DNA from: Herpetosiphonaceae bacterium
GTDB lineage: Bacteria > Chloroflexota > Chloroflexia > Chloroflexales > Herpetosiphonaceae
Direction: 5' to 3'
Assembly: GCA_026003835.1 (NCBI GenBank)
Contig: BPHZ01000001.1
Span: forward strand, 938,001 to 1,002,000
Length of the DNA: 64,000 bases
Under the pieces are notes generated by a model that was given only the letters and a program-made list of their open reading frames with translations, had not been told where the DNA came from and made no database searches. Positions 1 to 8,169 of the stretch are shown piece by piece. The number at the start of each line of letters is the position of its first letter. The stretch's first letter is position 1. The position numbers and the translations under genes are program-made.

Positions 1-697
1 TAAGATCCCAGGTGCGCGTTGTCACTCTGTCGAGAAAGTAACGGTCGTGGGAGACAGTGATCAGCGTACCGTCCCAGGAGGTGAGAAAACCCTCAAGCCA
101 TTCGAGGGCTTCCAGGTCGAGGTGATTAGTCGGTTCGTCCAAGAGCAGCACATCGGGGTCGGAGAGAAGGGCAATGGCGAGCGCAGCGCGGGTGCGCTGG
201 CCGCCGCTGAACTGTTCAAGAGGCTGTTCATACTGCTCAGGGTGGAAGCCCAGGCCGTGCAGTGTCCGCTCGATTCGATGCTCAACCTCATAGCCGCCGG
301 CGTGTTCGTAGCGGGACTGGAGCTCCCCGTAGTGGGCCAGGTGCTCCTCCCAGCGTGGATCGGAGGTATCGGCGATCAGCGGTTCCAGCTCGCGCATCCG
401 CTCCTCGATAGCACGCAGGTGTGCAAAAGCGGCGCGTGCCTCGGCGATAAGCGTGCTGCCGGGGGAGAAACGCGCCTCCTGGGCCTGATAGGCAATCCGC
501 AGGCCGCGAACGCGCTGAATACTGCCCTCGGTCGGCTCTTCTTTGCCGGCGATGATCTTCAACAGCGTCGATTTACCGATCCCGTTGGGGCCGACGAGGG
601 CAATCTTATCGCCCTTCGCCACCTGGAAGGCGAGGCCATCGAAAATAAGCTCGGCGCCGTAATATTTTGTCAGCTCGCTGGCGCTCAGGATCGTCAT
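1..697 (-). CDS. ABC-F family ATPase, N-terminal part (runs off left edge)
   Basis: Soluble ABC-F ATPase, a family that acts on ribosomes as translation factors or in antibiotic resistance. Only the first ~232 codons are in the window. They contain a complete first ATPase domain: Walker A GPNGIGKSTLLK, signature FSGGQRTRAALA, Walker B LLLDEPTNHLD, and the switch histidine in TVSHDRYFLD. The LLLDEPTNHLD form is characteristic of ABC-F rather than transport ATPases. The ATG lies in an ATGA overlap with the stop of the upstream response regulator, so it is the last visible gene of the leftward ccm-type operon. The linker and second ATPase domain lie outside, so the subfamily (EttA, Uup, YdiF and so on) cannot be assigned. 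Confidence 0.9.
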   Translation of the reverse strand, partial: MTILSASELTKYYGAELIFDGLAFQVAKGDKIALVGPNGIGKSTLLKIIAGKEEPTEGSIQRVRGLRIAYQAQEARFSPGSTLIAEARAAFAHLRAIEERMRELEPLIADTSDPRWEEHLAHYGELQSRYEHAGGYEVEHRIERTLHGLGFHPEQYEQPLEQFSGGQRTRAALAIALLSDPDVLLLDEPTNHLDLEALEWLEGFLTSWDGTLITVSHDRYFLDRVTTRTWDL

Positions 698-1374
698 GGT
701 GCCAGTTTATACCCGATCCCCCAATCGGTCAGCAGGATCTGCGGATTCCGCGGATTTTCCTCAATCTTGCGGCGCAGGTGCCAGATATAGACCTTGAGCG
801 AATCGTTATCGTCGATCTGTTCTTCGCCCCAGACCTGGCGGAGCAGTTCCTCATGGGTGAGGACCTGTCCTGCCCGCTCAGCCAGCACCAGCAGCAGTTG
901 GTACTCAGTGGGTGTAAGGTCAACCATGCGATCGCGAACCCTGACCTCGCGGCGCAGCCGATCGATGTGGAGCGCGCCGCCCGCCGCTTCAATCGTCTGT
1001 GGTGTCTGCGGTACACGACGCAGCAGCGCGCGAATGCGCGCCTGCAACTCTTCGATATTGACCGGCTTGCGTACATAGTCATCCGCGCCGCTGTCGAGTC
1101 CACTGACCGCATCCTGGTGCGTGGCACGACCGGTGAGCATCAACACCGGCACCTGGCTGAAGGTGCGCAGCTGCTGACAGACATCATAGCCGTCCATGTG
1201 CGGCATCATAACGTCGAGGATGACCAGATCAGGTCGCTCGCTCTTGGCAAGCTCTAACCCCTGCATACCATCATGCGCGGCAAGGATCGTGTAGCCTGAG
1301 GCCTGGAGCTGAAGACGCAGGAGATCGACAAACTGCGGATCATCATCTATGACTAAAATTGTAGCTTGAGACAT
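694..1374 (-). CDS. OmpR/PhoB-family response regulator
   Basis: Two-component DNA-binding regulator of 226 aa. The receiver domain occupies roughly residues 1-120, with acidic pocket DDD near residue 10, the phosphoacceptor in LVILDVMMPHMDG, and the conserved Lys in DDYVRKPVN. A winged-helix output domain (residues ~130-226) ends in VYIWHLRRKIEENP and WGIGYKL, typical of OmpR. No histidine kinase is adjacent. It sits between the thioredoxin gene (17-bp gap upstream) and the ABC-F gene (ATGA overlap), so it is probably cotranscribed with the cytochrome c maturation genes. Its targets cannot be read from the sequence. Confidence 0.93.
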   Translation of the reverse strand: MSQATILVIDDDPQFVDLLRLQLQASGYTILAAHDGMQGLELAKSERPDLVILDVMMPHMDGYDVCQQLRTFSQVPVLMLTGRATHQDAVSGLDSGADDYVRKPVNIEELQARIRALLRRVPQTPQTIEAAGGALHIDRLRREVRVRDRMVDLTPTEYQLLLVLAERAGQVLTHEELLRQVWGEEQIDDNDSLKVYIWHLRRKIEENPRNPQILLTDWGIGYKLAP

Positions 1375-1391
1375 AGTCCGTTCTCCTTGTC

Positions 1392-2198
1392 CTACCGTTG
1401 GATCGATTGCTCCTCCGCGCTCAAGGTTTTCAGCTCCTGGAATGTACGTTCGATCTCTTGAGCTGTCAAGATTCCATTACGAATATAGCGAATAGTGCCA
1501 TTTGCATCGACGAAGTAGCTTACCGGGATCGGATAGATCTGATAGGCGCGTGCCACACTGCCATCACGATCGAGCACAACAGGATAGTCGACCCCATAGC
1601 GCTGGACAAACGCCGCAACCTCCTCGTCGCTGCTTTCCTGATCGCGTAGATCGATACCAATGATAACCAGGCCCTGATCTCGTAGCCGCCGGTAGGCGTC
1701 TGCGAGCGCAGGAGCCTCTTCAATGCAGGGACCACACCATGTTGCCCAAAAATTGATCAGCACTACTTTACCACGAAACTGGTCAAGACGCACGCGTTTT
1801 CCATCAAGGGTGGGGAGATCGAAATGTGGCGCCGGCTTCTCTACGGCGATAAGGGGCGGGAGCGGCTGCTGCCCGCTGGTTATGTTCCACAATCCCACGA
1901 GGAGCAGCAGCGCCACGAGCGCACCACCCAGGCTCCAGAGCAACTCGCGTTTGGTCAGCAGTGGGCGTCGCTGTTGCTCCATCCCGGCGTCATAGCTGCT
2001 GCGCAGTGTCGGATCGGAAAGGATCCTGTAAGCTTCGTCGAGCGTTTCCTGCCGCTGCTGAGCCAGCGATCGGATCTCAGGTGCGATGTCAGGCAGCTGG
2101 TCGGCAGCGTATTCGGCGCGCCGTCGCTGATACGCCTCCTCGATTGCCGCTTGATCGGCACCACGTGTCACGCCCAAAAGCTCATAATAATCAGGCAT
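1392..2198 (-). CDS. J-like domain / membrane-anchored TlpA-ResA-type thioredoxin fusion (CcmG-like)
   Basis: A 268-aa fusion. Residues ~1-72 resemble a J domain (YYELLGV at the start, AYRILSDPTLRSSYD at the end) but the HPD tripeptide is absent (region around RRRAEYAADQLPD), so it should not stimulate an Hsp70 in the usual way. One membrane helix lies at ~86-105. A thioredoxin fold (~120-260) carries the active site WCGPC with Cys155 and Cys158 and a cis-Pro in YPIPVSYFVD. The TlpA/ResA/CcmG family reduces apocytochrome c thiols outside the membrane, which fits the ccm neighbourhood. The start ATG is in a TGATG overlap with the upstream TPR gene. The role of the cytoplasmic J-like part is unknown. 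Confidence 0.9.
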   Translation of the reverse strand: MPDYYELLGVTRGADQAAIEEAYQRRRAEYAADQLPDIAPEIRSLAQQRQETLDEAYRILSDPTLRSSYDAGMEQQRRPLLTKRELLWSLGGALVALLLLVGLWNITSGQQPLPPLIAVEKPAPHFDLPTLDGKRVRLDQFRGKVVLINFWATWCGPCIEEAPALADAYRRLRDQGLVIIGIDLRDQESSDEEVAAFVQRYGVDYPVVLDRDGSVARAYQIYPIPVSYFVDANGTIRYIRNGILTAQEIERTFQELKTLSAEEQSIQR

Positions 2199-3241
2199 CA
2201 GGGCATCTCCTCCTGCAGCACCATGCGGGCAACGACGGCCTCGCGGCTGCCTGGCGCCCGGTCGATGATCGCCTGGAGCAGTTTCAGCCCCTCTTCCTTG
2301 CGCGCCGGATCAGTGGATAGGACCATCCCAACGTTGAGCATCGTCCGCAAGCCGCCGGGATCATCACGGAGGGCACGCTCTCCTTCGGCCACGGCGTGCT
2401 GCAACATGGCGCTGTCGCCGATGGCCTGCGAGAGGCGTAGCAGGCTGAGCGCATAGTCGGAGCGAACCAGCCCGTCATCCGGGCGTAGCTTCAGCGCCTC
2501 GGAGTAAGCCTCTGTGGCTTTGACCCAGCGGGGTGCGACGGCAGCGTATGCTTGGCCGTTGGGGCTTTGCTCGCGGATAAGCTCAAGATAGTCGAAGATA
2601 GCATTACCGAGGTTGATCCAGTCTTCTGGATTTGTCGAACCGCGCGCCTGAGCCTCCAGCGCTGTGATCGCCTGTTCCTGCTGTGCCAGCACATCGAGCA
2701 GGACGGGATCGCTAATCTCTGCCGAGACAGCGGGCGGCAGGACCGGCCGCGCGGCCAGCGCCCGCATTTCTTCAACGGTCAGCAGCGGCGCGTTACGGCC
2801 TTCGGCCGTGAGCACAAGCGTTGCCGTCGTCACCAGTGCGAGGAGCCCGGTGAGGAGCACTCCCACGAACAGCCAGCGCGGCCTGCCGGTCTGCTCGCGC
2901 CTGACGGCAATAGGGCGGACCGGCTGCTGGCCGCCGCGGCGAGGTGGCAGCGGGCGGTAGTCGATCTCCTCCGCTTCACCGGCTAGCTCTGTTGCGGTTT
3001 CGTGCGCAGCCGCCATCTCCGCATCGTAAGCAGCCCTGCTGTCAGCATCGCTCAACACAGCGTAGGCGGCTTCAATGGCGCGGCGGCGCTCGCGTGCCAG
3101 TGTTTGCAGCTCATCCGCCATCCCGTCGAGCTTGGCAGGATCATACTGCTCGATAGCCTGGCGGTAGGCTTTCTCAATATCCTCCCGGCTTGCGCTTGGG
3201 GCAACGCCCAGGAGTGTGTAATAATCTGTTGTCACGTTCAC
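2198..3241 (-). CDS. J-like domain / membrane / TPR protein (CcmI-like position)
   Basis: A 347-aa protein. Residues ~1-75 look like a J domain (DYYTLLGVAPSAS, AYAVLSDADSRAAYDAEM), but the HPD motif is replaced by DPA in QYDPAKLDG. A charged Pro/Arg linker is followed by one membrane helix (~123-145) and helical tetratricopeptide-like repeats (~195-347, e.g. WINLGNAIFDYLEL, LKLRPDDGLVRSDYALSLLR). In System I cytochrome c maturation a TPR protein (CcmI/CycH) holds apocytochrome. Position after ccmF and before the thioredoxin suggests the same job here, which is inference. The 113-bp gap from ccmF contains a 9-bp hairpin. Confidence 0.8.
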   Translation of the reverse strand: MNVTTDYYTLLGVAPSASREDIEKAYRQAIEQYDPAKLDGMADELQTLARERRRAIEAAYAVLSDADSRAAYDAEMAAAHETATELAGEAEEIDYRPLPPRRGGQQPVRPIAVRREQTGRPRWLFVGVLLTGLLALVTTATLVLTAEGRNAPLLTVEEMRALAARPVLPPAVSAEISDPVLLDVLAQQEQAITALEAQARGSTNPEDWINLGNAIFDYLELIREQSPNGQAYAAVAPRWVKATEAYSEALKLRPDDGLVRSDYALSLLRLSQAIGDSAMLQHAVAEGERALRDDPGGLRTMLNVGMVLSTDPARKEEGLKLLQAIIDRAPGSREAVVARMVLQEEMP

Positions 3242-3267
3242 TATACGGTACTACAGCGAGAAATCAG

Positions 3268-3293
3268 CACCACGGCGCTTGTAAGCCGTGGTG
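3268..3293. other. 9-bp perfect inverted repeat between ccmF and the TPR gene
   Basis: CACCACGGC is followed by an 8-nt loop and GCCGTGGTG. In the leftward direction it follows the ccmF stop and precedes the TPR start. Only a weak T-run follows, so it may be an attenuator or mRNA-stability hairpin rather than a full terminator. Confidence 0.5.
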
Positions 3294-3353
3294 TCTCGAT
3301 AATGATTGGCTTTGAAAAACTGTGTTCCACGCCTCTCCAGTCAGCCCTCTCCA

Positions 3354-5696
3354 CTAGCGGGCAGCGCGGCCGGGCAGCGGCCTCCCTGCGCCGCCGGGAG
3401 CAGGTACCTGCGCTCTTCGGCGTACCTGCCGACCCTCGCCGGCGCGGCGAATGATCGCCAGCACTCCGCCGAGCACGACCACAAACATGCCCAACCAGAC
3501 CAGCCCAATGCCCGGCTTAACGCTGATGAAGATATCAGCTTTCGCCGGATCGACGGGCAGGTTGAGACCCTCCACCGCCAGCATAACCTGCCGGCTGCGT
3601 GGATCGAAGTTGGATAAGATGATGCTATGCCCGCCGGGCAGCTCCGCCGGCTTCATCTGCGGCTCCTGCTCGGCGATCAGCGTCATCTGGGGAGTCAGTG
3701 TCGTGGTGATACCTTGATATGTGACCTGGAGAATGGCGCCAACGGTAGCCCTGGTCTCCTCAGGAGTCGTGTGGGCCTCAGCCAGATCGAAGTTGACGAA
3801 GGTAACGGTGTATGGCCCGATCGTGCCCTGCTCCCCAACGCTCAGCACCTGGATGTTCGGATCGTCCGGTGGAATATACTGCTGCGGCGTGATGTACAGA
3901 TCCTCCAACAGGTAATTCTTGATCGCGGGTGTTTTCATCTCTGCGCCCATACGATCATTGAAATAGAGCAGCGGCTCCGCCAGCCAGCTCTTCCCGTCGC
4001 GCTCTACCTCCACAAGCAGATAGCCCTTCTCGACGCCCTGGGCGTTCTTCCGGACTTCGTAGCCCTTGAAGGTAAACTGGTGCCCGTAGGCGGTCTGAGT
4101 CTGCCCCTGCGGGATCACCAGCCGCTGTTCCGGGGTGGCGTAGGCTGACGAGGCGACGAAGCCGACCAGCAGCAGGGCAACGCCGACATGGGTCAGGTAG
4201 CCGCCGATACGCAGCCAGCCGCCGCGCACGGTACGGATGATCATAAGCAGATTGGCGCCGAGGGCAAAAACCGCAAGGCCCACATACAGTAGCGAGAGCA
4301 GATCGCGCACGCCAAGCAACATTGCTATGGCTGTCGCCATGACGGCGCCCACGGCCGGCCAGCGCAGCGAGCGCAGCAGCTTGCCGCCGTCGGCGCCCCG
4401 CCAGCCAAGCAGCGGCGCGATGGTCATCAGGATGACGACCACCAGCCCCAGCGGTGGTGTCGTCTGCTTATAGAAATCGGGGCGTAGGCTGAAACGTCCA
4501 TCGGACGGCGCAAAGCCAGGATCGAACCAGGCGCGGAAGATATTGCGCAGCCAATCCTTGACCCCTGGGATCGCAGAGAGCAGCGGCATTGACGTGCCAA
4601 AGTTGACAACCAGCGCGATCAGCACCAGAGCCAGCATCGCCAGGATAAAGAAGCTGTCGCGGCTCAGGAAGCGCTCCGAGAGCGACGAGCGCGGGATGTC
4701 GCGCCAGCGCCGCAGCAGCAGCCAGAAACCGATGGCGAGCAACAGCGAGCCGCCGGCGACAAGGAAGTAGCCTAGCCCTTCTTCGGTGAATGAGTGGACC
4801 GAGAAGTTGGAAAGGACGCCTGAGCGGGTCATAAACGAGGCGTAGAAGACAAAACCATAGGTTGCCAGCGCCATCGCCATATTGGTGCGCCGCAGCCCTC
4901 CATGTGTGCGCTGCAGCAGCAATCCATGGATAAGCGCTGTAGAGAAGAGCCAGGGCACAAGCGAAGAGTTCTCTACCGGATCCCAACCCCAGTAGCCGCC
5001 CCAGCCCAGGGTCTCATACGCCCAATAGCCGCCAAGGGTCAACGCCGTTCCCAACACCGCCCAGGCTGCAATGGTCCAGGGCAGCGCTCGCCGCGCCCAG
5101 CCGTCGTAGTCGCGGCGCCAGAGGCCGGCGATGGCATAGGCGAACGGCAGCGCCAGCAGCCCGTAGCCGATAAAGAGCACCGGCGGATGGATCACCATCC
5201 AGGGATTATGGAGCAACTCGTTGAGCCCTTTACCGTCGGGTGGTACGACCCAGCGGCCTTCGACGATGAGCGGTGAGAAGGGGTTGCGCACGAGGACAAA
5301 AAGCAACAGACAGGTCTGCACCAGCATCAGGGGCGCCAGCACGTAAGGCTCGAATTCGCGCGTGCGCCGGATGAGAAAAGGGGCGATCAACAGACCCGGC
5401 AGTGACCAGACCAAAAAGGAGCCCTGCTGCCCCGCCCAGATGGCGGCAAACTTATAACGCAGCTCCAGATCGCGCGAGCTGTAGTTGTAGACATAATCAA
5501 AACCGTATTGGCCGGAGACGAAGAGATAGACCAGCAGCCCGGCGGCAGAGAAGGTGAGCGGGGTGGCGAGAAGCACGCCGCCGCGGCCAAAGACGCGCGC
5601 TCCCCAGTGGCCCCGGGTGAGCAGCACATAGCTAATGGTCGAGGTAAGCGCTGCAGTGAATGCGGCAACGACAAGTAGCGTGCCAAGAATGTACAT
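3354..5696 (-). CDS. ccmF: Cytochrome c heme lyase subunit CcmF/NrfE
   Basis: Polytopic membrane heme lyase of about 780 aa that attaches heme to apocytochrome c in System I. The CcsA/HHP superfamily tryptophan-rich motif GYWGWDPVENSSLVPW is intact. Conserved histidines include HNPWMVIHPP (outer loop) and SVHSFTEEG. A large extracytoplasmic domain lies near residues 530-720 before the last helix. The ATG at 5696 is favoured over the TTG at 5702 because AGGAGGG lies 7 nt upstream of it. It follows ccmE by 12 bp. The basic C-tail (RRAGEGRQVRRRAQ) is cytoplasmic. Length is somewhat greater than typical CcmF. Confidence 0.95.
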   Translation of the reverse strand: MYILGTLLVVAAFTAALTSTISYVLLTRGHWGARVFGRGGVLLATPLTFSAAGLLVYLFVSGQYGFDYVYNYSSRDLELRYKFAAIWAGQQGSFLVWSLPGLLIAPFLIRRTREFEPYVLAPLMLVQTCLLLFVLVRNPFSPLIVEGRWVVPPDGKGLNELLHNPWMVIHPPVLFIGYGLLALPFAYAIAGLWRRDYDGWARRALPWTIAAWAVLGTALTLGGYWAYETLGWGGYWGWDPVENSSLVPWLFSTALIHGLLLQRTHGGLRRTNMAMALATYGFVFYASFMTRSGVLSNFSVHSFTEEGLGYFLVAGGSLLLAIGFWLLLRRWRDIPRSSLSERFLSRDSFFILAMLALVLIALVVNFGTSMPLLSAIPGVKDWLRNIFRAWFDPGFAPSDGRFSLRPDFYKQTTPPLGLVVVILMTIAPLLGWRGADGGKLLRSLRWPAVGAVMATAIAMLLGVRDLLSLLYVGLAVFALGANLLMIIRTVRGGWLRIGGYLTHVGVALLLVGFVASSAYATPEQRLVIPQGQTQTAYGHQFTFKGYEVRKNAQGVEKGYLLVEVERDGKSWLAEPLLYFNDRMGAEMKTPAIKNYLLEDLYITPQQYIPPDDPNIQVLSVGEQGTIGPYTVTFVNFDLAEAHTTPEETRATVGAILQVTYQGITTTLTPQMTLIAEQEPQMKPAELPGGHSIILSNFDPRSRQVMLAVEGLNLPVDPAKADIFISVKPGIGLVWLGMFVVVLGGVLAIIRRAGEGRQVRRRAQVPAPGGAGRPLPGRAAR

Positions 5697-5708
5697 CAGC
5701 AAACCCTC

Positions 5709-6137
5709 CTAAGGCTGGGGCGCAAGATCTTGTGCGGTCTGTTCCTGGTATTTAGATGGGCACTTGACCAGCAGATCGTCGGCCTGAAACGTGTTCGATG
5801 CCGCATCATAGTACCCGATAGCAACGATACCGATAGCCTGCTCGAAGTTGGCCGGCTTGCCCTTGGGATAGACCACCTCCATGACCTGGCCCTGCTCATC
5901 CTGCAGTGCGAAACGGAAATGTCCATCCTGGTTGTAGCCGCCCTGGTCATTCAGAAAGCCGTAGACCTGAACATTACGGCCGGTGGCGCGGGCCTCGGCC
6001 ACGCTCACATACGGCGTGATCGAGGAGCGCATAGCGCTGATACCCAGCAGCAATGCCATGGCGACCATCGCCAGGCTGACCAGGTGCAGCGGCTTGAGTC
6101 CGAACAGGCGATGTGATTGTTCTGTAAGCATAGGCAT
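5709..6137 (-). CDS. ccmE: Cytochrome c maturation heme chaperone CcmE, Cys-type (CxxxY)
   Basis: Membrane-anchored periplasmic heme chaperone with one N-terminal helix (LHLVSLAMVAMALLLGI) and an OB-fold beta domain (VQVYGFLND through IGIVAIGYYD). The heme-binding motif is LLVKCPSKYQ: CxxxY instead of the HxxxY of enterobacterial CcmE, the variant known from archaea and some anaerobes (System I*). The open frame extends upstream to a GTG at 6164, but a TATAAT-like element at 6168-6173 would start transcription inside it. ATG 6137 or ATG 6131 is therefore more likely, and the choice between them is uncertain. Confidence 0.93.
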   Translation of the reverse strand: MPMLTEQSHRLFGLKPLHLVSLAMVAMALLLGISAMRSSITPYVSVAEARATGRNVQVYGFLNDQGGYNQDGHFRFALQDEQGQVMEVVYPKGKPANFEQAIGIVAIGYYDAASNTFQADDLLVKCPSKYQEQTAQDLAPQP

Positions 6138-6162
6138 TCCACGATCTTTACAACTCTTTACC

Positions 6163-6177
6163 ACGGTATTATACCGT
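6163..6177 (-). promoter_or_regulatory. Palindrome containing a TATAAT element upstream of ccmE
   Basis: ACGGTAT-T-ATACCGT is a 7+7 perfect inverted repeat around one base. Read leftward it contains TATAAT. No convincing -35 is visible, so an activator-dependent internal promoter or an operator for ccmE-ccmF is possible, but not shown. Confidence 0.4.
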
Positions 6178-6250
6178 ATCTTGGCAGATAATTTGTGATT
6201 TTCGGAATAAACATTGCCGGAGCGCCTGATGATCGCTCCTCTGCGCGCGG

Positions 6251-6478
6251 CTACACTCCATCTCTGCTCGTCTCAGTCGCCTCTTCGCGCCGGTTGCGAA
6301 CAGCCTGGAGCGGCTGCGCGGCGCGCGTAGCCGGAGCTTCGGGACGTTCAGATAGTTTTCGATGCAGCTCGCGCGTTCGCCGATCAATCGACCAGAGGTA
6401 GAAAAAGAGTACGACCCACACCAGCAGTGCAACGGCGGCAGCAACATAGAGCGCAATCGCCGGATCGAGGAAACTCAT
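6251..6478 (-). CDS. Small membrane protein in the CcmD position
   Basis: A 75-aa protein with a single N-terminal membrane helix (ALYVAAAVALLVWVVLFFYLW) followed by a basic, charged cytoplasmic tail (DRRTRELHRKL). This is the size and architecture of CcmD, which helps release holo-CcmE from the CcmABC complex. Sequence similarity within CcmD is poor, so the call leans on topology and position. Its ATG overlaps the ccmC stop (ATGA). Confidence 0.75.
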   Translation of the reverse strand: MSFLDPAIALYVAAAVALLVWVVLFFYLWSIDRRTRELHRKLSERPEAPATRAAQPLQAVRNRREEATETSRDGV

Positions 6479-7455
6479 AAGACGCCCTCCTCGGCAAGGC
6501 GGCCCTGGATGCCCAACACAGCCGCCCGCACACGGTAGATCCAGTAGAAGAGACCGGTAAACCCGGCCAGCGAAGCCAGGAACGTCAGCAGCGTGCGGCT
6601 GTTGCGCAGCAGCCCGCTGGAGCCCGGCTGCTCAATGTTCAGGCTTGCACGTTCACCCTCCAGTCGCTCAAGCTTGAGACGGAAGCGCGTACCGCCAATC
6701 TCCGGCATCTCGACGGGCTGGCCGGTACGCTGGTTGATGCTTGGCTCCAGGATCGCCCTGGAGGTTGCGCCTGGCTCCGTCACCTCAACCCTGGCTATCG
6801 CCACGCCATCGCGCTCCTGGATATCGAGCAGCTCGACTTTCCGCTCCCCAAGCAGGCTTACCTTTGGCGCTCCGCTTCCCTCCAATCCAAGCGTGACACC
6901 TTCACAGTTGCTCGTCGCCAGCAGCGCGCAGTTTGGGTGCAGCGTGCTCTCGGCGATCCGCGGTATGACGAAGATCAGGAAGGGTACCGTGATGAAGGCC
7001 AGCAGGGAGTAGACGGCCGCCAATCGTCGCCGGCGCTCGTCATCTTCGATGGCCGAGCGGAGCGCCAGATAGGCGGCGTAGATCAGCAACAGCACAAAGA
7101 TCGAGGTCTCGCGCGGATCCCAATTCCAAAACGAGCCCCAGACGGCCTTGGCAAAGACTGAACCTGTCACGGTCGCCAGGATGCTGAAGAGCAGGCCAGC
7201 CTCAGCCGCCGCCAGCGCGCGATCATCGTGTTCAGGCCGTCGTCGCCGCAGATAGAGGCCGCTATAGATCGCGGAAATCAGGAATGCAAGTACAGTTACC
7301 CAGGCGGTCGGGACATGGACGATAATGATGCGCCCAAGGTTACCCAGACCTTCGTGGGGGGGCACCCAGAGAAACATTGCCAGCATGACCGTGCCCAACC
7401 ATACGCCCAGCAAGAGCTTGAGCATGTCGCCAAATTGATTGTATCGTGTTGACAT
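6475..7455 (-). CDS. ccmC: Heme export/handling protein CcmC with an inserted extracytoplasmic domain
   Basis: Six-helix heme-handling protein that loads heme onto CcmE. It contains the WWD-type motif WGSFWNWDPRET (residues 106-116) and the two expected histidine ligands, His48 in IVHVP and His173 in STLHP. Length is 326 aa versus roughly 220-250 for typical CcmC. The excess is a soluble, beta-rich stretch of about 100 residues (178-282, starting NCALLATSNCEG) between His173 and the last membrane helix. The insert has two cysteines (176, 184). The gene lies 21 bp after ccmB and overlaps ccmD by 4 bp. Confidence 0.92.
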   Translation of the reverse strand: MSTRYNQFGDMLKLLLGVWLGTVMLAMFLWVPPHEGLGNLGRIIIVHVPTAWVTVLAFLISAIYSGLYLRRRRPEHDDRALAAAEAGLLFSILATVTGSVFAKAVWGSFWNWDPRETSIFVLLLIYAAYLALRSAIEDDERRRRLAAVYSLLAFITVPFLIFVIPRIAESTLHPNCALLATSNCEGVTLGLEGSGAPKVSLLGERKVELLDIQERDGVAIARVEVTEPGATSRAILEPSINQRTGQPVEMPEIGGTRFRLKLERLEGERASLNIEQPGSSGLLRNSRTLLTFLASLAGFTGLFYWIYRVRAAVLGIQGRLAEEGVL

Positions 7456-7476
7456 ACAACTCCTTATTATTGACCT

Positions 7477-8169
7477 CTACCCCTCCCACACCTGCTCGAA
7501 GAGTAGCAGCGACGCTGCCAGCAGCGCCAGCACATAGGCTGCCAGGAGCCGCAGCTCCGGCCAGGCTTTGCTCCAGCCTGCTCCAGCGAGGGCCAGTTCC
7601 GTGGCGCCGACGGCGACGACCAGCAATGGCAGGAGCAGCGGGAAGGCCAGAACTGTAAAGAGCGCGCCGCGCACGCTCGCTCGCGCGACCAGCGCTGCGA
7701 TGATCGTGGTCGCCACGCCAAGGCCGACGCCTCCGGCGGCAAGCGATGCAGCGAAAAGCCCAGGGTTGCCGACGCGCAGGTTCATCAGCGCGGCAAACAG
7801 CAGCACAACCAGTGCTTCGAGCACAGCGACCAGCAGCAAGTTGTACAGGAGCTTACCGGCAAAAACCGCTGCGGGCGAGGCAGCCAGGCGCAGCAGCGGC
7901 GCAGTCCCCGCCTCTTCTTCCGCAACAAACGAGCGGGAGAGCCCGCTCATTGCCGCGAAGAAAATTGCGATCCATAGCAGCACCGCGATGCTTGTCACGG
8001 CGCGCTGATCCCTGCTGATGCCCAACGGTCCAAGCCGGAAACTGACCAACACAACGGTTGTGATGGCAAAGAGCAACAATGTATTGATCGCAACCCTGCC
8101 GCGCAGCTCTGCGCGCAGATCCTTGCGCAAGATGGCCCAGGTGCTTCGCCACAGGGAGGGCGAGAACAT
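7477..8169 (-). CDS. ccmB: Heme exporter membrane subunit CcmB
   Basis: About 230 aa with an amphipathic start (WRSTWAILRKDLRAELRGR) and six predicted membrane helices. It includes the family segment DQRAVTSIAVLLWIAIFFAAMSGLSRSF (broken here for length), a short excerpt being AAMSGLSRSFVAEEE. It is the permease partner of CcmA, powering heme transfer and holo-CcmE release. The ATG at 8169 sits in a TGATG overlap with the ccmA stop. A TTG one codon upstream is a less likely start. Confidence 0.92.
   Translation of the reverse strand: MFSPSLWRSTWAILRKDLRAELRGRVAINTLLLFAITTVVLVSFRLGPLGISRDQRAVTSIAVLLWIAIFFAAMSGLSRSFVAEEEAGTAPLLRLAASPAAVFAGKLLYNLLLVAVLEALVVLLFAALMNLRVGNPGLFAASLAAGGVGLGVATTIIAALVARASVRGALFTVLAFPLLLPLLVVAVGATELALAGAGWSKAWPELRLLAAYVLALLAASLLLFEQVWEG

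Noticed and set aside
47..790. 247-codon plus-strand frame at the left edge
   Set aside because: Opposite strand of the ABC-F gene, whose Walker and signature motifs are clear.
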